Positions 46,254-56,014 of a stretch of DNA of 64,000 nucleotides are shown one piece after another. How positions within the stretch are numbered: the stretch's first letter is position 1; each line of letters opens with the position of its first letter. The notes under the pieces are model-generated. The model was given only the letters and a program-made list of their open reading frames with translations, searched no databases and was not told where the DNA came from. The position numbers were made by a program, and so were the translations under genes. The stretch covers positions 2,703,501-2,767,500 of the forward strand of contig LR590468.1 of assembly GCA_901472505.1 (NCBI GenBank), read 5' to 3'. Source of the stretch: Proteus vulgaris. Lineage in GTDB: Bacteria > Pseudomonadota > Gammaproteobacteria > Enterobacterales > Enterobacteriaceae.

Positions 46254-47258
46254 ATGAAAATGGAAAATTTAATTGCATATAGTGTAAAGCATAACGCCTC
46301 TGATCTGCATCTTTGTTGTGGCGATGTACCACGATTACGGATCAATGGTGTACTTTATCAACAAAATCAATGTAAACCTATCACTTCTGATATTCTATTA
46401 ACGTGGTTACAACCTTATTTAAGTGATAGTCAAAAACAAATTTTTGAGGATGAAGGGCAAATTGATATAGCTGTAACATTGGTGAATGGGCAACGGCTTC
46501 GTGTGAATTTATTTTGCCAACAAAAAGGATTTTCTGCGGTATTAAGAATAATCGAAACACAAATTCCCTCCTTAGATAAACTTAGAGCACCTAAATCGAT
46601 AGCAACGTTATTAGATAACTATTCACATGGGCTTATTTTAGTGACTGGTGCGACTGGCAGTGGTAAATCATCGACATTAGCCGCGATGATCAATTATTTA
46701 AATCAATATCAACGTCAGCATATTTTAACATTAGAAGATCCCATTGAGTTCATACATAGCAATAAGCAAAGTATTGTTCAGCAACGAGAGATTGGACGTG
46801 ATGTTCAAAATACTGTAAGCGCAATAAAGAGTGCCTTACGTCAAGATCCAGATGTTATTATGTTAGGTGAGTTAAGAGATGCACAAAGTATTAAATTAGC
46901 CTTGACGGCTGCTGAAACAGGGCATTTAGTCCTCGCTACTTTGCATACTAAAGGCGCAAAACAAACACTTGAACGCGTCACTAACGTATTTGCGGGCAAT
47001 GATCGTCAATGGGTTTCATCACAATTAGCATGTAGTTTAAGAGCAATTATTTCACAAGAACTGGTGCCGTCAACTGATGGTGGGCGAGTGGCATTATTCG
47101 AAATAATGCAAGTTACTCCGGGTATTTCACACCTTATTAGAGAAGGGAAATATCATCAAGTAACAACATTAATGCAAACGGGGAGTGAACATGGCATGCA
47201 AACCTTCATGTTAAGTCGCCAACAACGTCAACATGAAGGATTGATTCAACGAGATTAG
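46254..47258 (+). CDS. PilT-like twitching/retraction ATPase
   Basis: A 334-residue ATPase from ATG 46254 after AGGAGA; the upstream extension to 46173 is not supported. Walker A is GATGSGKSSTLAA, with HILTLEDPIEFIH, a Walker B-like PDVIMLGELRD, and TGHLVLATLHTKGA. Similar to PilT/YggR. It stands alone with no pilus operon here, although a prepilin peptidase gene is 3 kb away. Confidence 0.9.
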   Translation: MKMENLIAYSVKHNASDLHLCCGDVPRLRINGVLYQQNQCKPITSDILLTWLQPYLSDSQKQIFEDEGQIDIAVTLVNGQRLRVNLFCQQKGFSAVLRIIETQIPSLDKLRAPKSIATLLDNYSHGLILVTGATGSGKSSTLAAMINYLNQYQRQHILTLEDPIEFIHSNKQSIVQQREIGRDVQNTVSAIKSALRQDPDVIMLGELRDAQSIKLALTAAETGHLVLATLHTKGAKQTLERVTNVFAGNDRQWVSSQLACSLRAIISQELVPSTDGGRVALFEIMQVTPGISHLIREGKYHQVTTLMQTGSEHGMQTFMLSRQQRQHEGLIQRD

Positions 47259-47301
47259 TTAGTGAAGAGTAAGAGCGAACGTTTGGTGTTACTGGCACTT
47301 G

Positions 47302-47721
47302 TTAGCATTGCTGTTCAAACCAACTTTCAAGAATAATAACGGCAGATGTTGCATCCACACTGCCTTTATCCAAAGAACGGTAACCACCACGTTCAAAAAG
47401 GTGAGAGCGAGCTTCAACGGTACTAAGTCGTTCATCATGCAAAGCAATTTGCACCCCAAATCGACCATGTAAGCGATTAGCAAATTTTTTCGCTTGTGTT
47501 GTGACTAGTTGTTCTGTGCCATCCATATTAAGAGGTAGACCTACAATGACTAAATCAGGTTGCCACTCTTTTATAATTTTTTCGATTTGAGACCAATCAG
47601 GAATGCCGTCTTTGGCTTTAAATGAAGCTAAAGGCCTTGCGGTTCCAGTGATTTCTTGACCAATAGCAACGCCAATACTTTTAGTGCCGAAATCAAAGCC
47701 CATTACTGTTCTGTTTGACAT
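47302..47721 (-). CDS. ruvX: RuvX/YqgF pre-16S rRNA nuclease
   Basis: A 139-residue RNase H-like protein. [14 protein letters not shown] has the catalytic Asp, [15 protein letters not shown] and [11 protein letters not shown] follow. It matures the 5' end of 16S rRNA. It overlaps yqgE by one base on the minus strand. Confidence 0.96.
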   Translation of the reverse strand: MSNRTVMGFDFGTKSIGVAIGQEITGTARPLASFKAKDGIPDWSQIEKIIKEWQPDLVIVGLPLNMDGTEQLVTTQAKKFANRLHGRFGVQIALHDERLSTVEARSHLFERGGYRSLDKGSVDATSAVIILESWFEQQC

Positions 47722-48284
47722 TAGGCGTGACCTGCTATAGGTGAAATAGTGTGGATATTAATCCCAATTAATTCAGCAGCTTTATGCCAACGTTCAGCAA
47801 TAGGAGTATCAAAAATAATTTGAGGCGATGCTTCAACTGTGAGCCAACTATTTTCTAAAATTTCTTTTTCTAATTGGCCTTGCTCCCAACTGGAATAACC
47901 TAAAGAGACCAATGTTTTTTCGGGCTGTCTTGCAGTGCCTAAGGTTTCTAATACATCTTTGGATGTTGTGATCATGGTGCTATCACTGATTTTTATACTG
48001 GAGCTAAAACCTGACACAGGAGTATGTAAGATAAAACCATGCTCTTCGGCAACGGGGCCTCCTGACATCACCGGTTTTTGTAAACTAATCGCTTCATCTC
48101 TATCCGTTGAAAAAATATCCAGTTGATCTAATACGCCTTCTACTGAGATATCTTCGATAGGTTTATTAATAATTAAGCCCATCGCACCGTTTTCATTATG
48201 TTCGCAAACATAGACGACCGAACGCTCAAATAACGGATCGTTCAATGAAGGCATAGCAATAAGAAAATGGTTAAGTAAATTCAT
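47721..48284 (-). CDS. yqgE: YqgE/AlgH family protein
   Basis: A 187-residue protein [42 protein letters not shown] typical of DUF179. Function not established. It is always upstream of ruvX, as here. A structured intergenic region separates it from gshB. Confidence 0.95.
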   Translation of the reverse strand: MNLLNHFLIAMPSLNDPLFERSVVYVCEHNENGAMGLIINKPIEDISVEGVLDQLDIFSTDRDEAISLQKPVMSGGPVAEEHGFILHTPVSGFSSSIKISDSTMITTSKDVLETLGTARQPEKTLVSLGYSSWEQGQLEKEILENSWLTVEASPQIIFDTPIAERWHKAAELIGINIHTISPIAGHA

Positions 48285-48322
48285 AATAGTAATACTGTTC
48301 CCTGATCATTTTTAGTAAAAAA

Positions 48323-48384
48323 CCTAGCCCTTTTATACATTGTGCTTCTTAATGTATACCACTTATTGATATGTAGGGGCTAGG
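48323..48384. repeat. Nested inverted repeats between gshB and yqgE
   Basis: CCTAGCCC (48323-48330) pairs with GGGCTAGG (48377-48384); inside, ATACATT (48335-48341) pairs with AATGTAT (48351-48357). A further CCCT/AGGG pair lies at about 48400-48416. This may be an attenuator or RNA processing structure in the gshB-yqgE transcript. Confidence 0.45.
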
Positions 48385-48422
48385 CTCAGACTTTTAAACC
48401 CTTTGACGAGAGGGATTAAAAG

Positions 48423-49379
48423 TTAGTTTTTCTTGTTTAGGCGTACTTCAATCGCATCCATCAACATGCCAGTAACTGATACATCAGGATAAGCCGCTTC
48501 GATTTCACGCGCACAAGTTGGGCTAGTGACGTTAATCTCAGTTAAACGATCGCCAATAATATCTAAGCCAACAAAAATAAGCCCTTTTTGTTTCAGTATA
48601 GGGGCGACTTGACGCGCAATTGCCCAATCACTCTCTGTTAATGGACGAGCTTCACCACGACCACCAGCCGCTAAGTTACCACGAGTTTCCCCTTTTGCAG
48701 GAATACGCGCTAAGCAATAAGGAACAGGTTCGCCATCTACAACAAGAATACGTTTATCACCATCGACAATTTCAGGTAAGAAGTTTTGCGCCATGCAGAA
48801 ACGATGACCATGCTCTGTGAGTGTTTCGATAATGACACCCACGTTAGGATCGTCTTTTTTCAAACGAAAAATAGATGCGCCACCCATACCATCTAATGGT
48901 TTGAAAATGACATCACCGTGTTTTTCATGAAAAGCTCGTAAATGCTTAGCTTCACGAGTCACTAAAGTGTCTGGTGTTAATGTTGGAAACCATGCTGTAA
49001 AGAGTTTTTCATTACAGTCACGCAAGCTTTGGGGTTTATTAACAATGAGTGTTCCCATATCTTCTGCGCGTTCTAAAATATAGGTTGCGTAAATAAACTC
49101 GGTATCAAAAGGCGGATCTTTACGCATTAAAATGGTATCAAGGTCACCTAAAGCAATATCTTGCTCTTGGCCAAATTCAAACCATTTTTCTGGGTTTTCT
49201 TCAACGCTGAGTATACGAGTGTGAGCGCGTGCTTCACCTTGATGTAGGTAAAGATCGTTCATTTCCATATAATGAATTTCCCAACCACGGCGCTGTGCTT
49301 CTAAGAGCATGGCAAAGCTGGTATCTTTTTTGATTTTGATGGATGAAATTGGGTCCATCACAATACCTAATTTAATCAT
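48423..49379 (-). CDS. gshB: Glutathione synthetase
   Basis: A 318-residue ATP-grasp enzyme starting MIKLGIVMDPISSIKIKKDTSFAML. FKPLDGMGGASIFRL, ILVVDGEPVPYCLARIPAKGETRGNLAAGGRGEARPL and NVTSPTCAREIE are diagnostic. It joins gamma-glutamylcysteine and glycine. It lies 10 bp after rsmE on the minus strand. Confidence 0.98.
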   Translation of the reverse strand: MIKLGIVMDPISSIKIKKDTSFAMLLEAQRRGWEIHYMEMNDLYLHQGEARAHTRILSVEENPEKWFEFGQEQDIALGDLDTILMRKDPPFDTEFIYATYILERAEDMGTLIVNKPQSLRDCNEKLFTAWFPTLTPDTLVTREAKHLRAFHEKHGDVIFKPLDGMGGASIFRLKKDDPNVGVIIETLTEHGHRFCMAQNFLPEIVDGDKRILVVDGEPVPYCLARIPAKGETRGNLAAGGRGEARPLTESDWAIARQVAPILKQKGLIFVGLDIIGDRLTEINVTSPTCAREIEAAYPDVSVTGMLMDAIEVRLNKKN

Positions 49380-49389
49380 TACTTCTCCT

Positions 49390-50121
49390 TTATCCCAGAT
49401 CGCCGAACCGAACCTGTAAAGCGGTGATTGCGGTGAGTGCTGTTGTTTCAGTTCTTAATACACGAGGACCTAATAAAATATCAGTAAAATGGTGTTCTGC
49501 TGTCATGGCGATTTCTTCGGGAGAGAGTCCCCCTTCAGGGCCAATCAATAAGCGTACTTTTTTAACAGGTAAGGGTAAGGTATTAATGCTTTGGCTTGCT
49601 CTAGGGTGCAAATTGAGTTTTAAACTACCATCATTTTGAGCACACCATTTTTCTAATGACATCACTGGCATCAATTGTGGAAGCGTATTTCTACCACACT
49701 GCTCACATGCTGAGATAATAATTTTTTGCCATTGCTGATGTTTTTTCTCTAAACGACTAGGGTCTAGTTTAACACCACAGCGTTCTGAGATCAGTGGCGT
49801 AATCATATTTACCCCTAACTCCACTGATTTTTGAATAGTAAACTCCATTTTCTCGCCTCGTGATAGTACTTGCCCTAGATGGAGGTCGAGAGGGGATTCT
49901 TTATCATCAACAATCCCTTCATTTATTTGCACTGTGACTGACTTTTTTGTGCATTCAATGATTTCAGCTTCAAACACTTGATTTGAACCATCAAACAGTG
50001 CCAGTTTTTGTCCTATAGACATTCTTAACACACGACCAACATGATTAGATGCTTCTTCATCTAATGCTGTTTGAATGCCTGCTGTGAGTGGTTTTGGATG
50101 ATAAATGCGAGGAATACGCAT
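49390..50121 (-). CDS. rsmE: 16S rRNA (uracil-1498-N3)-methyltransferase RsmE
   Basis: A 243-residue SPOUT methyltransferase [12 protein letters not shown]..., with [34 protein letters not shown] and [16 protein letters not shown]. It methylates U1498 of 16S rRNA. First gene of the rsmE-gshB-yqgE-ruvX series. Confidence 0.97.
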   Translation of the reverse strand: MRIPRIYHPKPLTAGIQTALDEEASNHVGRVLRMSIGQKLALFDGSNQVFEAEIIECTKKSVTVQINEGIVDDKESPLDLHLGQVLSRGEKMEFTIQKSVELGVNMITPLISERCGVKLDPSRLEKKHQQWQKIIISACEQCGRNTLPQLMPVMSLEKWCAQNDGSLKLNLHPRASQSINTLPLPVKKVRLLIGPEGGLSPEEIAMTAEHHFTDILLGPRVLRTETTALTAITALQVRFGDLG

Positions 50122-50350
50122 AACGTGAAACCCTTACGTAAAAGATGGTTAACCGTGATAAATAAAATATGTGATATGCATCATACGCATGACATTATGG
50201 CATGCAAGTTATCACTTTACTTTTGTTGTTATTATAGCGTGAATATTCTTGCGAGTTTTGTCGCAAAACTTCATATTTTTAAGGAGATTATGAAAAAAAA
50301 CTCGGCATTAAACTTATGCTCTTATACAGTTAATTAACAAGGGTGTTGAT

Positions 50351-51001
50351 ATGTATAAGGAATTGATATTTATGCTATTTTTTTTGGGTGTTATAAGGGT
50401 TTCCTTATTTTCTTTTTTTAACTACTTTTTTATAGGGATTAAGTTTTTTGTATTTTATTCATTATTATCTTTATTGCCTAAGCATCGACGTTATCAGCTA
50501 GCTTTTAGCTACTTTGCCATTTTTCTTTATTGGATCTCAACTTATAATTCACTGAATTTATTAATAATATTATCGATATTAACTTTTTATTTATTAACAC
50601 TGTCCTTCTTTGATTCGGACTACTTTTTATTGCCTAATAATTTAACATTTTGGTTATTATTTTTGGGGTTATCATGTAATTACACTACATACGGATTAGT
50701 ATCCTTTCATCATGCTTTTTATGGTTTTTTAATAGGCACAGGGCTTTTTTACGGTGTTTATTTATGGGGATATTTTATTTATCAAAAATGTGTATTGGGT
50801 TTTGGTGATGTGAAATTGTTTGGTGCAATTGGTGCATGGTGTGGGTTTGAAAAATTACCTTATATTCTTTTAGGCGGTTCTTTTTTGGGGCTTTGTGTGT
50901 ATTGCTCTGTATTAATAACAACAAAAGAATATTTAAACAAAGTCGCGTTTGGCTCTTGTCTATCTTTTTCGACATTAATAGTGCTTGGTTTCTATTTTTA
51001 G
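50351..51001 (+). CDS. Type IV prepilin peptidase (A24 family)
   Basis: A 216-residue membrane protein with about seven helices and the two aspartate sites of the family: FFDSDYFLLPNNLTFWLL and GFGDVKLFGAIGAWCG (GxGDxK). It lacks the N-terminal methylase domain of PilD, so it is the short type. It cleaves the leader of type IV-like prepilins. No substrate gene is nearby; the PilT-like ATPase is about 3 kb to the left. Confidence 0.85.
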   Translation: MYKELIFMLFFLGVIRVSLFSFFNYFFIGIKFFVFYSLLSLLPKHRRYQLAFSYFAIFLYWISTYNSLNLLIILSILTFYLLTLSFFDSDYFLLPNNLTFWLLFLGLSCNYTTYGLVSFHHAFYGFLIGTGLFYGVYLWGYFIYQKCVLGFGDVKLFGAIGAWCGFEKLPYILLGGSFLGLCVYCSVLITTKEYLNKVAFGSCLSFSTLIVLGFYF

Positions 51002-51101
51002 TTTGATGATAATTTTAAAATTACACTATTTAAAATGGGTAATATATTGGAGATAAAGAGAAAGCAGTGTGCGGAAATAAATCAGCACACTGAAAAGAAG
51101 A

Positions 51102-51770
51102 TTATAGATTTTCTTTTATAAATTGTAGCCAATGTTTTGTATCACCCAAATACTTTTCAACCGGTATTAGATGATAACCTTGACTATCTTCAATAAATAA
51201 CGTCGGAAAACCATGACCATTAACTTGGCTCATTAATTGTTGTGTTTGACTTAAATGTTGCTGAATTTGTGTTTTGCTAATTTCAGACAGTAAAGATGCA
51301 AACAGTTCAACATCAAAGCCTAGCTTTTTCACAATAAATAACAGTGTGTTTTTATCACTGATATTTAGACCATCAAGGTAATAGGCCTCTTGTAATGCTT
51401 TTAATAAATAAACGTCACGTTTTCCCATTATTTGAGCGACAAGAATAGCTGAAATAGGTAACAAAGAGTTTAGTACCATTTTTGTATTACCAAGAGCGTC
51501 ACGGTATGCATGACTAAAAACTTGACCTGATAACTGGCTAATACGTTCATCAATTGGTGTGACGTGTTCTTTCCATGATTGACCACCAGTGACGGCTCTT
51601 GCTGGTGTAAACAAACCACCACCATGTAACTTGATAGCATCAGGAAATATATTGCTCACTACTTCAATTAAGGGAGCAATGCCATAACACCAACCACAAA
51701 GAGGATCATAAACATAGTGCAATATTTTAGTACTTTGAGTATTACCTGTACTGCTTGTTACTGAGGCCAT
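51102..51770 (-). CDS. DsbA/FrnE-family thioredoxin-fold protein
   Basis: A 222-residue protein with the redox motif DPLCGWCYG near residue 22, then a helical insertion and a cis-proline GFPTLFIEDSQGYHLIP near the end. No signal peptide is visible, so it is probably cytoplasmic, unlike classical DsbA. It overlaps the upstream metallo-hydrolase by 13 bp, forming a pair that is divergent from a LysR gene. Substrate unknown. Confidence 0.85.
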   Translation of the reverse strand: MASVTSSTGNTQSTKILHYVYDPLCGWCYGIAPLIEVVSNIFPDAIKLHGGGLFTPARAVTGGQSWKEHVTPIDERISQLSGQVFSHAYRDALGNTKMVLNSLLPISAILVAQIMGKRDVYLLKALQEAYYLDGLNISDKNTLLFIVKKLGFDVELFASLLSEISKTQIQQHLSQTQQLMSQVNGHGFPTLFIEDSQGYHLIPVEKYLGDTKHWLQFIKENL

Positions 51771-52631
51771 TGCATCTCTCCTTTAAGTACTTTTGCACTG
51801 AGCTCTAGGCTTGATTTGTCTGCTAAATTCTGATGAGTTTTTTCCATCACTGCAATAAATTCATCTGAATTTTTTGTCTTTTCAAGATTTTTCTCAGCCT
51901 CAATTAGGTAATTCATCGTAAAATCAACTGCTTGTAGACTATATGTTGCTTCAGGTAAATAGTGACCTGGAATAACGGTTTTTGGTGAGAGAGATTTTAT
52001 TTGCTGTAACGCACTAACCCAATGTTGGCGCTCTGCAACAGTTTGAGTATCCGCTAACCAGACATGAATATTTTCAGAAACTAAAACCCCCCCATCACTG
52101 CATTCAGTTTTGGAACATAAAGATATGTTCTATCTGGAGATTGACTATCTAATCCTTTGATAGAAATAGTCTCTCCTTCAATAGAAAAACTATCGCCTGT
52201 TACCACTTCAGGAATGATGATTTTTTTTAGGGGCGTTTTCTTTAAGTACTGGCCCCCCAGTAGGCAAGTTTTCCTGCTTGGGTTTCGTTGATAGCATTGA
52301 TTGTGGGTGCAGTTGCAATCACTTTAGCATTTGGAAACGCATCAGTAATAACATCTAATCCAAAATAAAAATCAGGATCTGAATGGCTGATATAGATATA
52401 AGTGAGGTTTTTTCCAGAAGCTTTGATCTTATCAACTAAGGCTTGTGCATCATTTTTTTGAAATTGTGCATCAATTAAAACAGCATCTTTATCACCATAA
52501 ATAATTTCAGAAGAAACAGGGAAAACACTCGATTCTCCAGGATTATAGATATCTAATGTTAATTCAGTGGCTAGTGCTGACGTTGCGAAGAAGGTGGTTG
52601 TTGCAAGTGTTAAAGGAAGTAATTTTTTCAT
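51758..52631 (-). pseudogene. Secreted metallo-beta-lactamase-fold hydrolase, three homopolymer frameshifts
   Basis: Starts MKKLLPLTLATTTFFATSALA (signal peptide). The frame breaks at six C (52053-52058 region, plus strand 52253-52258), eight T (52221-52228) and seven C (52087-52093); correcting each by one base gives a continuous frame of about 290 residues to 51758 (PVLKENAPKKIIIPEVVTGD..., LVSENIHVWLADTQTVAERQ). The metal motif is YISHSDPDFYFGLD, with Asp where HxHxDH has His, so activity may differ from classic enzymes. Probably intact in the real genome. Confidence 0.75.
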
Positions 52632-52736
52632 CTTTTGTTTTCTCCATAATGTTGTTGCTGACTATAATATGTTGCATAAAACAAGAGAAAAACCCCATTT
52701 CAGGCAATTAATTGTTGCGTAAATCGAGCAAATAAA

Positions 52737-53657
52737 ATGGATAAAATAAAAGCATCAGAAGTTTTTGTGACCATTGTAAAGCAAGGTAGCATGATAAAAG
52801 CTGCTGATTATCTAGGTATGTCTAGAGCCATGGTAACTCGTTATTTAAATGAAATGGAGGAATGGGCGGGTGTTCGTTTATTACATAGAACGACACGTAA
52901 ACAGAGCTTAACATCTGTTGGTGAGATGGTTTATGAACAGAGCTTACAATTATTAGAAATGGCAGAACGTATCCCCGCCAATATTCCTAAGGAGCGCCAT
53001 CAAATTAGTGGGCTTGTTCGTATTACCAGTTCACAATCGTTAGCAAATAGCATTTTATCTGTTGCAATATGTGAGTTTATGCAACGTTACCCTTTAATTG
53101 CCGTCGATTTACAAATTACTAATCAAACGGTGAATTTGGTGGAAGAGCGCATTGATATTGCTTTGCGTATTACTAATCATCTTGAGCCTAATTTAATTGC
53201 ACGACCGCTGGCAACATGCCTTTCTGTAGTATGTGCTCATAAAGATTATTTAGTAAAAAAAGGAATACCGAAAACGCCGGATGATCTCGCTCAACATCAG
53301 TGTTTAACTTATCGTTTTTTTGGCCGTAGCTTATGGGAATTCAATTTAGAGGATAAACGTTATTCTGTGCCCGTTGGTGGTAATTTGAGTGCTAATGAAT
53401 CCGTTGTGTTATTGCAGGCAACGTTAAAAGGTGCAGGTATATCATTACAACCTTATTATTCAGCAAAACCTTATCTTGAAAGTGGAGAGCTGGAACATAT
53501 TTTAGCTAACTACCAAGCTCAACCTATGGGGATTTATGCTGTTTTAGCGAGTCGGCAAAATATGCCAGCAGCAGTACGTGTATTGCTCGATTTTCTTGTT
53601 GAGTGGTTTTCATCCTCTCCGCATTGGCTTGGTTTATCGGGTAAAAGCGAGATTTAA
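52737..53657 (+). CDS. LysR-family transcriptional regulator
   Basis: A 306-residue protein with an N-terminal winged helix (MDKIKASEVFVTIVKQGSMIKAADYLGMSRAMVTRYLNEMEE) and a substrate-binding domain. It is divergent from the metallo-hydrolase/DsbA-like pair, with about 100 bp between start codons, and is the likely regulator of that pair. Inducer unknown. Confidence 0.9.
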   Translation: MDKIKASEVFVTIVKQGSMIKAADYLGMSRAMVTRYLNEMEEWAGVRLLHRTTRKQSLTSVGEMVYEQSLQLLEMAERIPANIPKERHQISGLVRITSSQSLANSILSVAICEFMQRYPLIAVDLQITNQTVNLVEERIDIALRITNHLEPNLIARPLATCLSVVCAHKDYLVKKGIPKTPDDLAQHQCLTYRFFGRSLWEFNLEDKRYSVPVGGNLSANESVVLLQATLKGAGISLQPYYSAKPYLESGELEHILANYQAQPMGIYAVLASRQNMPAAVRVLLDFLVEWFSSSPHWLGLSGKSEI

Positions 53658-54561
53658 GCGTGTAGGGTAATCTGCTAATGTGTTTTTTCATTACATCAAT
53701 AAAATAGGAAGCCAGTTGTGATGATGGACGATGAGAAGGGCAAATTAAGCTAATAGTAAAGGGGATCGTAAAACTTAAAGGCCGAAGACAAAGTGTTTTA
53801 TCGAGATAATCAAGAGCAGTAATAGGATTAACAATTGAAATACCTATATTTTCGCTAACCATAGCACAGATAGACGCGGCACTTTGTGTTTCCATCACTA
53901 ATCGTCGCGATATTCCTTCTTGAATAAAAACGGCATCAATGAGCTGTCGATAAGGATCATTAACAGACAAGCTGATAAATCGCTCGTTTTGAAAATCAGA
54001 CGGGTGTAATAACGATTTTTGGCACAATGGGTGTGACTTAGGTAAAACGGCAACTTCATTGAGTGTTAACAGTGTTTCTTGTTGAGTTCCTGCTGGTGTT
54101 TGTGTGTGTTCTGTTAATCCTAAATCATAATGTTGAGCAGATAGCCATTCTTCTAATAAAGGTGATTCTTGAGGGACAATGGTTAAATTGACATCGGGAT
54201 GTTGATCAATAAATTGCCGACAAATCGAAGGTAGCAATGATTGAGCAAATGCGGGTAAACAAGTGATATTTAATTCGGCTTGTCTAAAATGACGAATACT
54301 TTCAGCGACATTAATGATCCTATCTAAACCATAATAAGAGCGTTGTACCTCTTCAAAAAAACGTAATCCTTCTGTTGTGGGTTGGAGTCGACCTTTTATC
54401 CTGTCAAATAACTTAAATGATAATAGATGCTCAAGACGTGATAACTCTCGACTCACCGTAGGTTGCGAAGTTTTCAGTAATTCAGCTGCTTCAGTAAGAT
54501 TTTGAGTTGTCATTACGGCATGAAAGATTTCAATATGTCGCCAGTTAAAAGGAGCTTTCAT
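53524..54561 (-). CDS. lysR: LysR, activator of lysA (C-terminal end doubtful)
   Basis: A LysR-family protein starting MKAPFNWRHIEIFHAVMTTQNLTEAAELLKTSQPTVSRELSRLE. Divergent position to lysA identifies it as LysR, which activates lysA depending on diaminopimelate and lysine. At 345 residues it is about 35 longer than usual, and its last ~45 residues are antisense to the other LysR gene's coding end (53524-53657). A missing stop through a one-base error near 53660-53690 is plausible. Confidence 0.88.
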   Translation of the reverse strand: MKAPFNWRHIEIFHAVMTTQNLTEAAELLKTSQPTVSRELSRLEHLLSFKLFDRIKGRLQPTTEGLRFFEEVQRSYYGLDRIINVAESIRHFRQAELNITCLPAFAQSLLPSICRQFIDQHPDVNLTIVPQESPLLEEWLSAQHYDLGLTEHTQTPAGTQQETLLTLNEVAVLPKSHPLCQKSLLHPSDFQNERFISLSVNDPYRQLIDAVFIQEGISRRLVMETQSAASICAMVSENIGISIVNPITALDYLDKTLCLRPLSFTIPFTISLICPSHRPSSQLASYFIDVMKKHISRLPYTLKSRFYPINQANAERMKTTQQENRAIHVLLLAYFADSLKQHKSP

Positions 54562-54673
54562 TGATTATTCCTATATCAAAAATGAATAGAGTATAGCTTA
54601 TTTGATATTTTTATTCCTTTTCAAGTTAATTAATAATCATTTTATTCACCAGTGACTTTTATGAGTAAATATT

Positions 54674-55915
54674 ATGACAACATCAATCACTATGGCTCAC
54701 TATCAACTCGCACAAACATATGGAACGCCATTATGGGTTTATCAAGGCGATACAATTTCTGAACGTATTGCTCAACTAAAATCGTTTGATGTGGTTCGCT
54801 TTGCTCAAAAAGCGTGCTCCAATATTCATATCTTACGATTAATGAAAGCACAGGGTGTTAAAGTTGATTCTGTTTCATTAGGAGAGATTGAACGCGCTTT
54901 AGTTGCGGGTTATCAAGGTGGTAGAGAAAAAAGTGAGATTGTTTTTACTGCGGATTTACTGGATGAAAGAACCCTTGAACGTGTAGTGGAATTAGATATT
55001 CCTGTGAATGCGGGCTCAATTGATATGCTTCGTCAATTGGGGGAGCGCAATCAAGGGCATGCTGTTTGGATAAGAGTTAACCCTGGATTTGGTCATGGGC
55101 ATAGTCAAAAAACCAATACGGGGGGGGAAAATAGTAAACATGGTATTTGGTTCGATGATGTTCCTGAAGCATTATCCGTGATCCAACAATACAACCTGAC
55201 TCTAGTTGGTTTTCATATGCATATTGGTTCTGGTGTTGATTATCAACATCTCGCTAGTGTATGTGATGCTATGGTTGAGCAAGTACTTACCTCTAAAGTT
55301 GATATTAATGCTATTTCAGCAGGTGGGGGATTATCAACGCCATATCAAGAAGGTGATGCAACAGTCGATTTAACCCACTACTTTTCGTTGTGGGATAAAG
55401 CTCGTCAGCGTATTGCACAACATCTTGGTCATGATATTGAGCTTGAAATCGAACCAGGACGTTTCTTAGTGGCTGAGTCTGGTGTATTAATCTCTCAAGT
55501 GAGAGCGGTTAAATCGATGGGAAGTCGTTACTATGTGCTGGTGGATGCTGGATTCAATGATTTAATGCGCCCTGCTATGTATGGCAGTTATCATCAGATT
55601 TCAGTTTTAGATAATCATGGGCAAATAAAGCCAATGACAGAATTACGAGAAACGATTGTGGCAGGTCCTCTGTGCGAATCGGGGGATGTTTTTACCCAAC
55701 AGGAAGGTGGCACAGTTACTCCTCGTTTATTACCTCAAGCCCAAGTAGGTGATTACGTAATTATCCATGATACAGGGGCTTATGGCGCTTCAATGTCATC
55801 TAATTATAATAGCCGTCCTCTTATTCCTGAAGTATTGATGACAAAAGGGGCTCCTCAATTAATTCGTCGTCGACAAACAATAGAGGAATTATTAGCGTTG
55901 GAGTTAGATCTCTAA
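54674..55915 (+). CDS. lysA: Diaminopimelate decarboxylase
   Basis: A 413-residue PLP enzyme. VRFAQKACSNIHILRLMKAQGVKVDSVS has the cofactor lysine; GFHMHIGSGVDY, EIEPGRFLV and AGPLCESGD are conserved. It is the last step of lysine synthesis. It is preceded by the divergent lysR. Confidence 0.97.
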   Translation: MTTSITMAHYQLAQTYGTPLWVYQGDTISERIAQLKSFDVVRFAQKACSNIHILRLMKAQGVKVDSVSLGEIERALVAGYQGGREKSEIVFTADLLDERTLERVVELDIPVNAGSIDMLRQLGERNQGHAVWIRVNPGFGHGHSQKTNTGGENSKHGIWFDDVPEALSVIQQYNLTLVGFHMHIGSGVDYQHLASVCDAMVEQVLTSKVDINAISAGGGLSTPYQEGDATVDLTHYFSLWDKARQRIAQHLGHDIELEIEPGRFLVAESGVLISQVRAVKSMGSRYYVLVDAGFNDLMRPAMYGSYHQISVLDNHGQIKPMTELRETIVAGPLCESGDVFTQQEGGTVTPRLLPQAQVGDYVIIHDTGAYGASMSSNYNSRPLIPEVLMTKGAPQLIRRRQTIEELLALELDL

Positions 55916-55943
55916 TTAATTTCAATAAGTTGAGCTTAATAAA

Positions 55944-55976
55944 AAACACCTCATGACTAAAAGTGATGAGGTGTTT
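55944..55976. terminator. Bidirectional terminator between lysA and fadE
   Basis: AAACACCTCAT (55944-55954) pairs with ATGAGGTGTTT (55966-55976), loop of 11, T-rich on both sides. It separates convergent genes. Confidence 0.85.
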
Positions 55977-56014
55977 GTGTTTTATAGGGAAAATATTTCC
56001 CTTAATATGCGTTT

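Noticed and set aside
50290..50337. Short frame MKKNSALNLCSYTVN before the prepilin peptidase
   Set aside because: Only 15 residues, although AAGGAG precedes it; no conservation evidence and no features of a leader peptide.
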